Below are positions 21,348-33,142 of a stretch of 64,000 nucleotides of DNA, piece by piece. Made by a program: the position numbers and the translations under genes. Position 1 is the stretch's first letter. Every line of letters starts with the position of its first letter. Source of the stretch: Xenia sp. Carnegie-2017 (Eukaryota > Cnidaria > Anthozoa > Malacalcyonacea > Xeniidae); contig NW_025813493.1 in assembly GCF_021976095.1 (NCBI RefSeq), positions 7,415,512-7,479,511 of the forward strand, written 5' to 3'. Under the pieces are notes generated by a model. That model did no database searches, was not told the DNA's origin, and was given only the letters and a program-made list of their open reading frames with translations.

Positions 21348-22046
21348 TTTGTCGTTGAGACTAGCTAGTGCATTGTGGATTTGTTGTTCTGAGTCTTTTC
21401 ACTATTGTAGGTTCTCCGCGAAATTATTAGGATTTGTACCCCGATGGTTTGGGAAATTTTAAGATTGAGTCGAGATATATTCACCTTGTTGATCACTTTC
21501 CAGCTAGACTTTTAGCACTTATCAGCAACATGCATCCATTTGACTCCTTAGTGACGTAGATGATGACAGGAAAATTGAATATGAATATGATGATCGTCTT
21601 TGTTTTGATTTGTGTATGTTGTTTTGTAGATGGTAAATAACAGTTATTCTACCAAATTGGTGATGAATTGTACTTTGGCACGGTTAAGAAATATCCCAGA
21701 CCAGGGATTTTGTTTAATTTAATTCTTGCAAATGGAGCAAACAAAAGTAACAAAGTAATGAAATTTATGAAATCATGAAAATAAGCTGACTGATGCATGC
21801 ACACCAGTAGCATAACAAGGAACCATCCTTTGGAATTATTTTCATTGAGATTTGAGCTCTCACTTTCTGTCTTCGTCGAAAATATCATCATATTAGCATG
21901 TTCACTAAGATGAAAATAGCGATTGTTAAGTTTATGGACTTTGGTCACAGAATAATCTCTTTGTTTTTAACTTAATTTACATACAAACAACAAAAAGGTT
22001 TTGACTTGACATGTTCTAGAAAATATTAGGAAGCTCTTGCTTTTGT

Positions 22047-22144
22047 CACGTGTTCATTCACATGTCTTTATCTGAATCTAAACCTCAAAAAACTCAAATC
22101 AAATTGGTACATGTTTATGAGTTTGTAACCATAAAGCTCTTAAA
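22047..22144 (+). promoter_or_regulatory. Acyltransferase copy 3 promoter block
   Basis: CACGTG 22047-22052 and CACATG 22059-22064 followed by the shared leader; nearly the same as copy 1. Confidence 0.4.
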
Positions 22145-23688
22145 ATGGCGGAATATAACAGCTTGTTCTTGCAATTGCTTGTACTAATTTTGCTTCTTTT
22201 CTTGGCACATAAATTTCTCAAATCACTATCGTCCAGAGTAAATGCTGTATGCAATGGAAACAGTAGACGCCTCGATTTCCTTGAGAGGTATTTTGTATCT
22301 GCATCAACATTGAATGAAGGATATGCAAACCTATCTTGTGTTGTATTACTCTCATCTCAAAAAAGTCTGTTGTTTAAAGATGTTTACAATTCTCTGGTAC
22401 TTCTAGTAAAGCGTCAACCAATGCTGAGATGTGTGATTTCAACGAAGATGGCGAACTTTACTATGAGATAAAGAATATTGAAGATGCTATTCCGCTCTTT
22501 GATATCAAGAAATCTGACGATAAAATTTCTGATTGGAAAGAATTAATATACAAGTACACCTCAACGGTTCATAAGAACGATTTATCATGGAAAGCTGTTA
22601 TACTTCAACAGGAATATAATACCACAACACAGGCTTATACAAATATGATAATGTTTGCTTTGAAACATTCTTGTATCGATAGCATTTCTACAGTTAAGTT
22701 TGTGGAGCAATTTATAAATAGTCTTAATGAGATATCCGATGGAATTAGCTATGACGAAAAAGAAATTTCAAGTCTAAAACTGTTACCAAGTGCACACAGT
22801 TTGATTACGCAGGATAAAGTCAGCCATACTTTGTTTCGCTTCATCGCTAATTACTTTGGTGTTCGCCCGATCTTCACCTTTCTATTTGAGCAAATGGTTT
22901 TATACAAACTTAAGAAGAAAGCACTTAATCCATTTTATCAAAAATACCCAACCCTCTCTTTGGATACAGTCCTTCCAGAATCAGTTGAGCGTTTAGAAAT
23001 AAAAACATTTAATGAAGAAGAAACAAAGATGATTGTTAAAGCTTGCAAGGCCAACGGCTGTACAGTTACAGGAGCAATAGCGGCTGCTACTAATTTGGCC
23101 TTTTACCAATTATTGGATGAGAAAGATAAAAAAATGTTGAATTTAGAAACCATGTTTGCCTGCAACAACCGATCTTACGGCAACAAAAAACCTCAAGATG
23201 ATTACTTGGGACTGTTTATTAATGTATTTTCTTATCACATGAATTATTCTCAACCTGATCTGCACAAGTTTTGGACCATGGCAAAAGAAAATAGTGTAAA
23301 ATTGAAACAACTTGTTAAAAATAAAGCATTTGTTAAAAAATTCACTTTAATGTCTTCCAGTGGATTTGATCCAAATACGTTGGTGAATCTTAGTTTGAAA
23401 GACGACAGCATTTGGAAATCTACCAGCAATGCGATTTCAAATTATGGCGTGTTTCATATTGAAAGCTCTCGTGGACCATCAACAATCTTTAAAATTGAAA
23501 ACTGCTATATTCATGGGATTTACCACAAAGCAGATTTTATTTTTCGGCATAATATTTGTACTGTAAACGGAAAACTGACCTGGATGATAAGAAGTGATGC
23601 AACCATTCCAGATGATCATGCTCAGCAAATGAGTCATTTATGTTTTAATGAACTTGGTAAAAACTGCTGCCTTATGGGTAAAGTGTAG
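22145..23688 (+). pseudogene. HxxxD acyltransferase copy 3, frameshifted
   Basis: Same gene as copies 1 and 2, but a 4-nt deletion near 22446 (ACGAAGATGGC against ACCAAGAAAGATGGC) shifts the frame after residue ~100. Frame one stops at 22471; the remaining ~415 codons are open in the second frame from 22429 to 23688 and keep the catalytic HSCID (followed here by Ser instead of Gly) and the full C-terminus. An internal start at ATG 22429 would give a protein lacking the membrane anchor; no evidence favours this. The otherwise open downstream frame implies recent inactivation. Confidence 0.85.
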
Positions 23689-24532
23689 GCAAAAATACCA
23701 CGGAGGAATGCCAACAAATTCATGAAATATTTTGTTCACATAAAAGGCCCTGTTTTCGAGGTAGCATCGCATGATTTTTTTCTGTACCAATCAGAATTTA
23801 TAACAGCTTAGTAGGTTTTAATTTTCTTTAACCAGATTAACAAAATGACAATAAATTTTCCAATCAAGGTGTAGTACAAAAAAATCATAAGCTTTTAATT
23901 TTTTTTAAATATTGCCTGTCTCTTTTATCAATGTGTTTTTAAGCGTAGCCTTTGGAGCGCCGTTTGTAAATAAATTTGGAGCACAACATTAAATTGCAAT
24001 TGTATTGTCATTGTTTTTTTGTCATATTGCGCTGGCAATAGGCCCTCCTAATACTGCAATTTAGGAGCTCAAGGGCAGTTAGGCTTTGAGGTAAAAAATT
24101 TGCCTTGGCATCACGATTAGAGAAGAAAATTTTATGGTGGGAACATTTAAAAACGCGGGAAGTGGTTTCAAAGCAAAATGGGCAGTCAAAACAACGACGA
24201 GTTAGCAAAAATCATGTTGATAGCTGTAAGACAACAAGAAAAATGTTTAAAGAAGTGAGTACCTCCATAAACAACAAAATAGTGGTACGCATATTTAGCA
24301 TGTTTAATAATCAACTGTGCACAATTCAAGCAAAACAGTAAATTGAGGCCCGTTCACACGATCCGATTTGTCGGATCCGATTGTTTCGGTTCTGATTTTC
24401 GGTTGCTTGTTCTAACGGCTAGATATTTTTTGCGAAATAGCCTGTGTATAGGAGTTACAATGCAACACAAACAACACGAAAGCCATGACGAGAAGTAGCA
24501 ATCTCTCAATAAACAAATTCTCGAAACGAGAT
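23689..24532. other. 3' flank of acyltransferase copy 3
   Basis: No gene. Paralogous to the flanks of the other copies; includes CCCGTTCACACGATCCGATT near 24349, also found at 16681. Confidence 0.55.
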
Positions 24533-24765
24533 TTAAATTGCTGACCACGAAGCCAAGACAATCACTGCTGTTGCTGTTTTTATTGCCGTTGTCGTAAAAA
24601 GGAAAAAGGCATACCAACCGAAATACGCAATGTGTGGCAAAAGAGTTTGATTGCAAGAAGAAAGGAAAGAGATGCTTATCGCGCCCTTGTTCAAGAACTG
24701 AGGTTCAAAGACGAAGAAAGCTATTTACGGTATTAGAGAAGGGACACAAATACATTTGAAGTATA
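24533..24765 (+). pseudogene. PIF/Harbinger transposase remnant 3 (N-terminal only)
   Basis: Only the N-terminal block remains (NVWQKSLIARRKERDAYRAL-like and FKDEESY). The sequence breaks off soon after 24780 and passes into a fragment of the TTAA element, so the nuclease half is gone. Confidence 0.75.
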
Positions 24766-24825
24766 AGCTATGACAAGTTAAAAGCTATATTTATAGCTTT
24801 AAATTGCAGGTATTTATATTTTTCT

Positions 24826-25005
24826 TGTAACTGATACGGCTGGGCCACAGGTTAATTTTTCGCTTCAATATCCGACATTTTGCACGTTTTGAAGCAAAAT
24901 AATAACTTATATTCTAATAATGTTATTAAATTTTTTTTAAGCACTCTCTGATGTGTCACACTGCATACGTCACAACTCGGTACCATTCCTTTCTTCAGGT
25001 AATTT
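24826..25005. mobile_element. TTAA-flanked element, right-hand fragment
   Basis: From ACTGATACGGCTGGGCCACA to CTTTCTTCAGGTAA matches 14132-14310 and, in its last part, 32530-32600. It ends at the same join to the acyltransferase 5' flank as in copy 1 of this element, showing that units 2 and 4 share this breakpoint. Confidence 0.7.
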
Positions 25006-25164
25006 ACATACAAACAACAAAAGGTTTTGACTTGACAAGGCCTGAAAAATATTAGGCGGGTCTTGCTTTTGTCACGTGCTCATTCACTTGTCTTTATCTA
25101 AGCCGCAAAACACTCAAATCAAATTGGTACATGTTTATGAGTTTGTAACCATAAAGCTCTTAAA

Positions 25165-26712
25165 ATGGCGGAATATAGCAGCTTGTTCTTGCAATTGCTT
25201 GTACTATTTTCGCTTCTTTTCTTGGCACTTAAATTTCTCAAATCTCTATCGTCCAGAGGAAATATTGTATGCAATGGGAACAGTAGGCGCCTCGATTTCA
25301 ATGAGAAGTTATTTGAATGTGTATCAACATTGAACGAAGGAGCCGGAAATATATCTTGTGTTGTATCCCTTTCATCTAAACAAAGTCTGTTGTTTAAAGA
25401 TATTTACGATTCTCTGGTACTGCTAGTAAAGCGTCAACCAATGCTGAGATGTGTAATCTCAACCAAGAAAGATGGCGAAGTTTACTATGACATAAAAAAT
25501 ATTGACGACGTTATTCCGCTCTTTGATATCAAGAAATCTGATGATAAAATTTCTGATTGGAAAAATTTAATATACAAGTACACCTCAACGGTTCATAAAA
25601 ATAATTTATCATGGAAAGCTGTTATACTTCAACAGGAATATAATACCACAACACAGGTTTATACAAATATGATAATGTTTTCTTTTAAACATTCTTGTAT
25701 CGATGGCATTTCTACAGTTAAGTTTGTGGAGCAATTTATAAATAGTCTTAATGAGATATCCGATGGAATTAGCTATGACAAAAAAGAAGTTTCAAGTCTT
25801 AAATTGTTACCAAGTGCGCACAGTTTGATTACGCAGGATAAAGTCGGCCATACTTTGTTTCGCTTCATCGCTAATTACTTTGGTGTTCGCCCGATCTTGA
25901 CCTTTCTATTTGAGCAAATGATTTTATACAAACTTAAGAAGAAAGCCTTTAATCCATTTTATCAAAAATATCCACCACTCTCTTTGGATACAGTCCTTCC
26001 AGAGTCAGTTGAGCGTTTAGAAATGAAAACATTTAATGAAGAAGAAACAAAAATGATTGTCAAAGCTTGCAAAGCCAACGGCTGTACAGTTACAGGAGCA
26101 ATAACGGCTGCTACTAATTTGGCATTTTACCAATTATTGGACGAGAAAGATAAAAAAATGTTGAATTTAGAAACAACGTTTGCCTGCAACAACCGATCTT
26201 AGGGCAACAAAAAACCTCAAGATGATTACTTGGGACTGTTCACATATGTATTTTCTTATCACATGAATTATTCTCAACCCGATCTGCACAAGTTTTGGAC
26301 CATGGCAAAAGAAAATAGTGTAAAATTGAAACAGATTGTTAAAAATAAAGCATTTGTTACAGAAATCACTTTAATGTCTAGCAGTGGATTTGATCCAAAT
26401 TCGCTTGCGAATATTGTTTTTAACAAGGAAAACGTTCGGGAATCTACCAGTAATACAATTTCAAGCTATGGCGTGTTTCATATTGAAAGCTCTCGTGGAC
26501 CATCAGCAATCTTTAAAATTGAAAACTGCTATATTCATGGGATTTATCACAAAGGAGATATTCTTTTTCGACATTATATTTGTACTGTAAATGGAAAACT
26601 TACCTGGATGATAAGAAGTGATGCAACCATTTCAGATGATCATGCTCAGAAAATGAGTCATTTATGTTTTAATGAACTTAGTAAAAACTGCTGCCTTGTA
26701 GGTAAAGTATAG
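25165..26712 (+). pseudogene. HxxxD acyltransferase copy 4, nonsense codon
   Basis: The gene is open for 345 codons, then TAC (Tyr in copies 1-3, in NNRSYGNKKP) is TAG at 26200-26202; the frame continues to 26712 with the usual C-terminus. One substitution therefore separates it from an intact 515-residue gene. The promoter block has CACGTG at 25073 but CACTTG as second box. The catalytic HSCIDG motif is intact. The C-terminal region mixes copy-1-like (HGIYHKGD) and copy-2-like (NIVFNKENV) segments, suggesting gene conversion. Confidence 0.85.
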
Positions 26713-27209
26713 GCAACAGTACCAAAAAGGATTGCCATCAAATTCATGAAGTATTTAGATCAGCTGCAAAGACCCTACCCTGTTTTCCAAGTAGCAGCGC
26801 ATGATTTTTTTGTTTTCATCAAAATTTATAATAGCTTAGTAGTTTTTAATTTTCTTTAACCAGATTGATAAAATGACAAAAAATTTTCCAGTCAAGGTGT
26901 AGCACAGAAAATATCATAAACTTTTAATTTTTTATTAAATAATTGCTGTCTCTTTTATTTATGTGTTTTTAAGCGTAGCCTTTGGAGCGCCGTTTGTAAA
27001 TAAATTAGGAACACAACATTAAATTGCCCATGTATTGCCTTTGTTTTATGTTATATAGCACTGGCAATAGGCACTCCTGATACTGCAATTTAGGAGCTCA
27101 TTGCCTTGGCATCATGATTAGAGAAGAAAACTTTATGGCGGGAATATTTAAAAACGAGGGAAGTAGTTTGAAAGCAAAATGGGCAGTCAAAACAACGACG
27201 AGTTAATCA
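26713..27209. other. 3' flank of acyltransferase copy 4
   Basis: No gene; paralogous to the other 3' flanks but with an internal deletion joining ACAACGACGAGTTA directly to the Harbinger block. Confidence 0.55.
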
Positions 27210-28505
27210 ATTCAAATTGCTGACCACGAAGCCAAGAAAATCACCGCTGTTGCTGTTTTTTATTGCCGTTGTTGTAAAAAGGAAAAAGGCATGCCAACCG
27301 AAATACGCAATGTGTGGCAAAAGAGTTGGATTGCAAGAAGAAAGGAAAGAGATGCTTATCGTGCCCTTGTTCAAGAATTGAGGTTTGAAGACGAAGAAAG
27401 CTATCGACGGTATTTGGGAGTGGATACAAATACATTTGAAGTATAAGCCATGACAAGTTAAAAGCTATTTTTGTATTATATTAGCAGGTATTTACATTAA
27501 AATATAAATACCTTCTAAATTGCAGGTATTTATATTTTACTTGTAAGTATCAATAACATTTATTAACACATACTATAATGTATCATTTTTGAAAGATCAA
27601 AGTAAAAGAATCTTGTAGCCTGATGTCATTTAACCAAATAAAAGACACTAATAACCCACTCTCACCGTTAAAAGGGACAGCAGATAGTTATAGTAGATTG
27701 GCTATGTAATTTAGATTATTTGTTTTTCATGCATTTTAGGAACTTCTTGAAAAATTAAAACGTGTCCTGCAAAGAAAATCAACAAACATAAGAGAACCAA
27801 TGAAACATAAAGAACGACTTTCCATCACATTGAGGTTTCTTGTAGCTGAAGGAAAGCTACTCAAGCCTTAGTTATCAGTTACGCATGTTGGCAAGTCACC
27901 AGTTTCTGCATTGATTCCTAAGGTGTGTGATGAAATTTATAAATAACTTGAAAGTGAAGTTATTGTATTACTCAAAACGAGAAGGAATGGAAGCGCATTT
28001 CGGACCAATTCCAACGACAGTGTCTGTTCCCAAATTGCTTTGGTGTAATGGATGGAAAACACATAAAAAATCCATCCCTACTGCAGTGAGTCAACATTTC
28101 ACTAGTACATGGGATGGTTTAGCGTTGTCATATCAGCCCTAGTAGATTATGATTACAAGTTTACATAGGTTTATGTGGGGTGCCAAGGTAGAATAAGTGA
28201 TGGTGGAGTCTGTCGGAACAGTTCATTTTTTGAAGCTTTGATACAAAATCGACTGAAACTGCCTCCACCCCAAACCCCGCCTTTGTCAGATGATCTCCAG
28301 TGGGATGAGAATGATTTTGAAGCACCTGAATGTGTCCCCTACGTTTTTGTTGGCTTTGACTCACTTGGGAAAGAAAAACTCAGTTATCGTTCATCGCATG
28401 AAAGACGACTCTCAGAGAATATGTTTGGAATATGGAGAAGTAGAATTTTCCATACCTCTATTTACCTTAAACTACGTCCCGTTAAAAGAAATGCTTCATC
28501 ACAAT
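27210..28505 (+). pseudogene. PIF/Harbinger transposase remnant 4
   Basis: The fullest remnant: N-terminal EKGMPTEIRNVWQKSWIARR and QELRFEDEESYRRYLGVDTN (27288-27445), then ELLEKLKRVLQRKSTNIREP (from ~27738), RFLVAEGK, and the DDE nuclease block VDYDYKFT and GRISDGGVCRNSSFFEAL (~28140-28245), then LPPPQTPPLSDDLQWDENDF. Stops and frame changes remain. No Myb-like partner ORF is recognisable. Confidence 0.85.
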
Positions 28506-28757
28506 ATTTATGAATTCGATAGAAAGCAAGATTTCCACATTTCTGTTAGCTGTATAATCCTTGTGTAAAATTATATTATATTTCACACGGTTATGAATAA
28601 TCAGCTTTGTAGGTATGAATTAATCAAATGCTTACCGTAACATGAATTTTAACAATTTTTCAGTCTTTGATGTTTTTAAGTTTTGTTTGATTCCGTTAAA
28701 TTACCATCAATTTACCATTCACTTAGCATAAAAATAAGGCTAGAGAAAGCCTAAAAA

Positions 28758-31087
28758 CAGGGGTGGATCTAGGATTTTTCAAACATCAGTCATAAAACGT
28801 CGGAGGCGCTCCGCACCTGGGGGGGGTCTGAGGCATTCTCCCCTGAGAAATTTTGAATTTCAGAGCCTTGAAAATGCCATTTTCAGCGTTTTAGAGCAAT
28901 ACAAAATGTATTTTGTGTGCATCGTTTTTTGCGTAAAAACAACACATTTTGCTTACGTTTTTTCAAAAAAAATTGAAGTGAACAATACTTGAATGTTTTG
29001 CCAAATATTTCGGCTCATCATCATGCCAAATATATGGCTCATTAGCTGTCTAGGAACGTAAATTTATTTTACATTAATGCTATTCAAAACAGATATAGTC
29101 TTAAAAAATTTCTACCAAGTTGTCAGGCATAGACCCCTAGAGACCCCCATTCAAACCTCTATGTAATGAGTTAAGTTAGAAATTTGGTACTACAAGTGAC
29201 AGTTCATAGATATAGAAAAGCCAGACTTCAAACTATGCAAGTTTATTGTAGCCCTTTACCCATCTCCACATCAGTACCAGCAAATTCACTTTTTGAGAAA
29301 AAACTCAAAATTTTTTTCTGCCAAAGATTAAGCTAAAATTTTCAGAGTGAAAATTAGCAGTTAAGGACAGCTTAATGCCATCAATGTTTATTAGGCATTT
29401 CACTAGAATATTATCTCCTGTAAGTATATGCAAGGTGTGCTATATAGCAATCACTTGTAGCATTGTATTTGCAAATACAAACAGAATGTAACCAACATGT
29501 CTTTAATTATATAGTTACATGAATGTTAAAATTGGTTCATGTGTCATGCTTACTGGTTATGATAAATATCTTTTCATATGATCAAAGCTTGTTTAAATGT
29601 AAATCTAAAATAATTTAATTTAGAAATTATAATGATCATCAGAAAAATAACCTAGTGATCATGAAAAATACTTTGCTGTTTTGCCAAATTTCAAGGTTTA
29701 TCTGCATACATAGAAGACATTTTTACTTTATAGAAAATGCTTTTCATACATCAATAGCCCTGGAATTTATGGCAAACAATCTGGTATGAGCCGTAGATTA
29801 ACACACCTTTACATGTCTACATGAGGTGTTCAGTTAGAAAAGGGACAATATGTGACATGGGACAACATTTCATGTATGTGAAGTACTAAGGTTTAATACC
29901 ATTCCAGTCAAATTGTCAAAATAAAAGCTTCATGGATCAGAAGACTCAAAATCACAGGTTATAGTAAACAGCTTCTCATGTAATCAATGTTAGTTTTTCT
30001 CAAATCTTAAACAATATGTAGTATAACTGTCTAATGATTGAATGATCAATGATCACAAACTGAAATGCCCCAAACATTTGTTTATGATAAAGTAAATAAT
30101 AGTATGGGGCCTTGTATTGATTTTTGTCCATTGAAATATAATTGCAGGATGTAGGATTTCGCTGCCATATAACGGTCACGATTCCCCAAGCACTAAAGAA
30201 ATCATAGCTAAAAGTCCTTCGGCAACAACAATTTTAGAAGCATCAATCTGCTTACCATACGGCATATTAACATAAATCGCATCACACTCGCATAAATTGA
30301 CTTTGATATATTACATTCATGCATACACTTCGGTTGTCCTTTACTTACGATTTTGGATGTAAATTTCTGCTGATAAAACTCAAAACAATGTTGGATTTCT
30401 TTTGAACATCAATGAGTGAAATGTCGCTCGCGAAATAGTCTTTGCCAAGCATTTACAATTCATCCATAAATTTTTCGCCCTCTTGAAAAAATTCACAGTT
30501 TGGAAAGCAGCATTCATGTCAATATATTAACTTGTAAAAGATTTCCATAAATTCCATCTGATTGTAGTTTAGTTTCTATCATGCTTATAAACATCACTAT
30601 GAAACTATCAAACATTCAATTCAGACAGTGAGCTTGACTATGTTAGTTCAGTTGGCTATCAGTCGAAATCCGTCAAACCAATCACAATGAAACAAAAATT
30701 CAAATGAACCAATTGTAAGATAGCAATTGGACTCCTTTATACGTCCAGCCACCCATCAGTCGAGATTATTCCAGACTGTCCACTGATCTGGCCATTGACC
30801 AATAAAATGTGCGTTTGGCGTTCATAGACTCCTTTATCCGTCGAACCAGTCAAGCCACCCCGCTTATCAGTCGGTTATTCAGGTCACAACTGATCTGGTT
30901 ACCAACGAGATATTCATTGGATTAGTCATTAGTTTTCAATAATAAATAAAGCTGGATTTTTATTACGAAGTAAATGCGATAATAACGTAAGAATAATTAA
31001 TGAATTTTTAATTAATATGAATAGGTCATTTTTGAATTTCAAACATCAGTCGCGCGACGGATTTGACATACTCTAGATCCGCCCCTG
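28758..31087. mobile_element. Non-autonomous hAT element with 8-bp duplication
   Basis: Termini CAGGGGTGGATCTAGGAT and, reverse complemented at the right, CAGGGGCGGATCTAGAGT, with subterminal homology around AAACATCAGTC. CCTAAAAA is duplicated at 28750-28757 and 31088-31095. CAGGGG ends with 8-bp duplications are typical of hAT. The 2,330-bp interior has no transposase-like frame. Paralogous empty sites at ~12680 and ~18440 show a single CCTAAAAA. Confidence 0.92.
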
Positions 31088-31235
31088 CCTAAAAAATACA
31101 AAGTACAATGATCTCAAGCATACCACCCAAACAGGTAAAACTTGTGTATCTTGGGATTCCATAATCATTTTCATATTCCGTAGAAAAGATCTTGGAAAAG
31201 AGATTTCCGACCACTAAGAAAACAGCATCGATTAA

Positions 31236-32750
31236 AGTGCCTATGAGAAGAATACTTGCGAATTTTTTTTTACATTATCGAAAAATATCATCTTTTCTGA
31301 TCACAGTGACACCAACCTTGTCCAGCAATTTAAACTAAAAGCTGGTAAATTTTAAGTTCAAAGTTGGACTATGAGAACATTTTCTGCTCAAAATAGCGCG
31401 CGGTCAAGAGTTCTTGATGACGTATGCAGTGTGACACAGTGCACCATTTGTATATGAAAATAGCATAAACATTGTGGCTTCAAATAGTTAGAATTGCGTT
31501 TTTCAGTGTGTTTAATCAAAATACAGGAATGTCTATGTTATAAAGTCTCGATACATAGTTTGAATCAATTCAATTTATTACTAAACGAAGTTTGTCGCCA
31601 AACTAGGAAACATATGTTGCAGGAAGAGTGAAGGTTTATACAATGCTTGCATTTTTACATCGATTTTTACAATTCATTAAACTACCTCCAGCGCAATAAG
31701 ACCTAAATCTCTATAAACGTTCTAACATTACAAAAAATAACTAAATATCGTCCTTAAATATTTTATATACTGGTTGTGGCAGTTGTCACATTTTTAGGGA
31801 TTCTCGCATTGCATTTACTCGACATAAGCTGGATACTCAAATACAATGAATAGACGTAATAATTACAAAATATTAAAAAACATCATAAAATTTTCCTTGG
31901 CAATGATGATTTATATTAAACCAGTACTGACAAAGTAAATATAATGTAATATTATCCACTCAAGCATGCCGAATATCAATCTGACTATCAGCACTATAGC
32001 TGAAGAAAATATCTTAGAAGTGAACATTAGAATTGCAGTTTCAATCTTGATAATAGAAAATTCGTAATTTATATCGGAATACAAGCAGTCTGTGGCATGA
32101 ATAATAAAGTACATATGCACACGGTAAGACCATAGAAAATATTTACACATAAAAATTACCAAATACATAAAACAGATATAGTCAAAAGCTGTTATCTGTC
32201 CACAACCACATCCAGAGCAACCGCATCAAATTGTTGCGCTATTCTCAAAAGTATACACGTTGTTGGTAAAAACCTAGGAATACTATGACGACAGATAACC
32301 TGATGTGCACACGGTGGCATGGCGACATGAATTTATACACTTCTTCATCAGAATAACACAACAATTGGTACTAAAAAAAGTTCGGAGAAAAGTTTTCTTG
32401 TAAGACAGCTTCAATAAATTGATCTACCATGACCTAACAACCATGGGATATTTGAATATTGCCTTGCTGGCTTTACAACCTCACACGAAATGCCATTCAT
32501 GGTTTGCTCAGTGTTCTTTATAATTCCTGTTGGTAAGCACTCTCCGATGTGTCACAATGCAAACGTCACAACTCGGTACCAGTCCTTTCTTCAGGTAAAT
32601 TTTTAAAATGGAGTAAAAATTCCATGTTTGAGACGTTATAAAATAAGTTCTATCTTTCGGAATATAATTCTGGTTTTTGCATATGGCTAAGGACGACAAG
32701 GTCTTTCGAAATAGCAAAATAAATTTGCAAAATTTCATTTCATAGGCACT
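31236..32750. mobile_element. TTAA-flanked non-autonomous element, copy 2 (complete)
   Basis: Bounded by TTAA (31232-31235 and 32751-32754). Ends: left AGTGCCTATGAGAAGAAT; right, reverse complemented, AGTGCCTATGAAATGAAAT. Unit 2 carries an empty TTAA at 18580-18583. TTAA duplication suggests mobilisation by a piggyBac-type transposase, but the tips lack the usual CCCT start, so the family is uncertain. It has no convincing ORF. Confidence 0.85.
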
Positions 32751-32920
32751 TTAACTTATAAGAAAATTTTTTAAGACCTTTGGAAACCGCAAGTAATCGA
32801 CAACAAAATACCTCTTCTATGGAAGCCCTAAGTTGTGGGTTTGAGCAAATAAGCTATGCTCTCGCCACGAATCATCTTGCTGACTAGCCTATTTATCCAA
32901 TACAAATCATACTCTGACAC

Positions 32921-33142
32921 TCTCGTGCACTATCAACAATCTTTAAAATTGAAAATTGCTATATTCACACGCTTGCTCATGAATCAGATTGTCTATTTCG
33001 ACATCATATTTGTACTGTAAATGGAAAACTGACCTGGATGATAAGAAGTGATGCAACCATTTCAGATAAACATGCTCAGAAAATGAGTCATTTATGTTTT
33101 AATGAACTTAGCAACAACTGCTGCATTGTGGCTAAAGTATAG
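32921..33142 (+). pseudogene. HxxxD acyltransferase copy 5, C-terminal scrap
   Basis: From TCTCGTGCAC the sequence matches the last ~70 codons of the acyltransferases (STIFKIENCYIHTLAHESDC, TWMIRSDATISDKHAQKMSH, ending NNCCIVAKV and TAG at 33140-33142). It is more diverged than copies 1-4, so it is an older member. Its 3' flank, including the ATGGCGGGAACAAAAATGCA stretch at 33797, is recognisably paralogous. Confidence 0.85.

Larger units (their letters stand above)
19257..21571 (-). mobile_element. DIRS-like retrotransposon, copy 2 (defective, both ends present)
   Basis: The ends carry inverted terminal repeats, as DIRS elements do: CCTGTCATCAGCCTACGTCA at the left, and at the right TGACGTAGATGATGACAGG, its complement with small differences. 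Inside, on the minus strand: gag N-terminus, gag C-terminus (20639-20430), a short RT start, and a tyrosine recombinase. It has the same RT-to-recombinase deletion as copy 1. Other internal differences: copy 2 lacks the palindrome and has a C-run near 21061. Confidence 0.85.
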
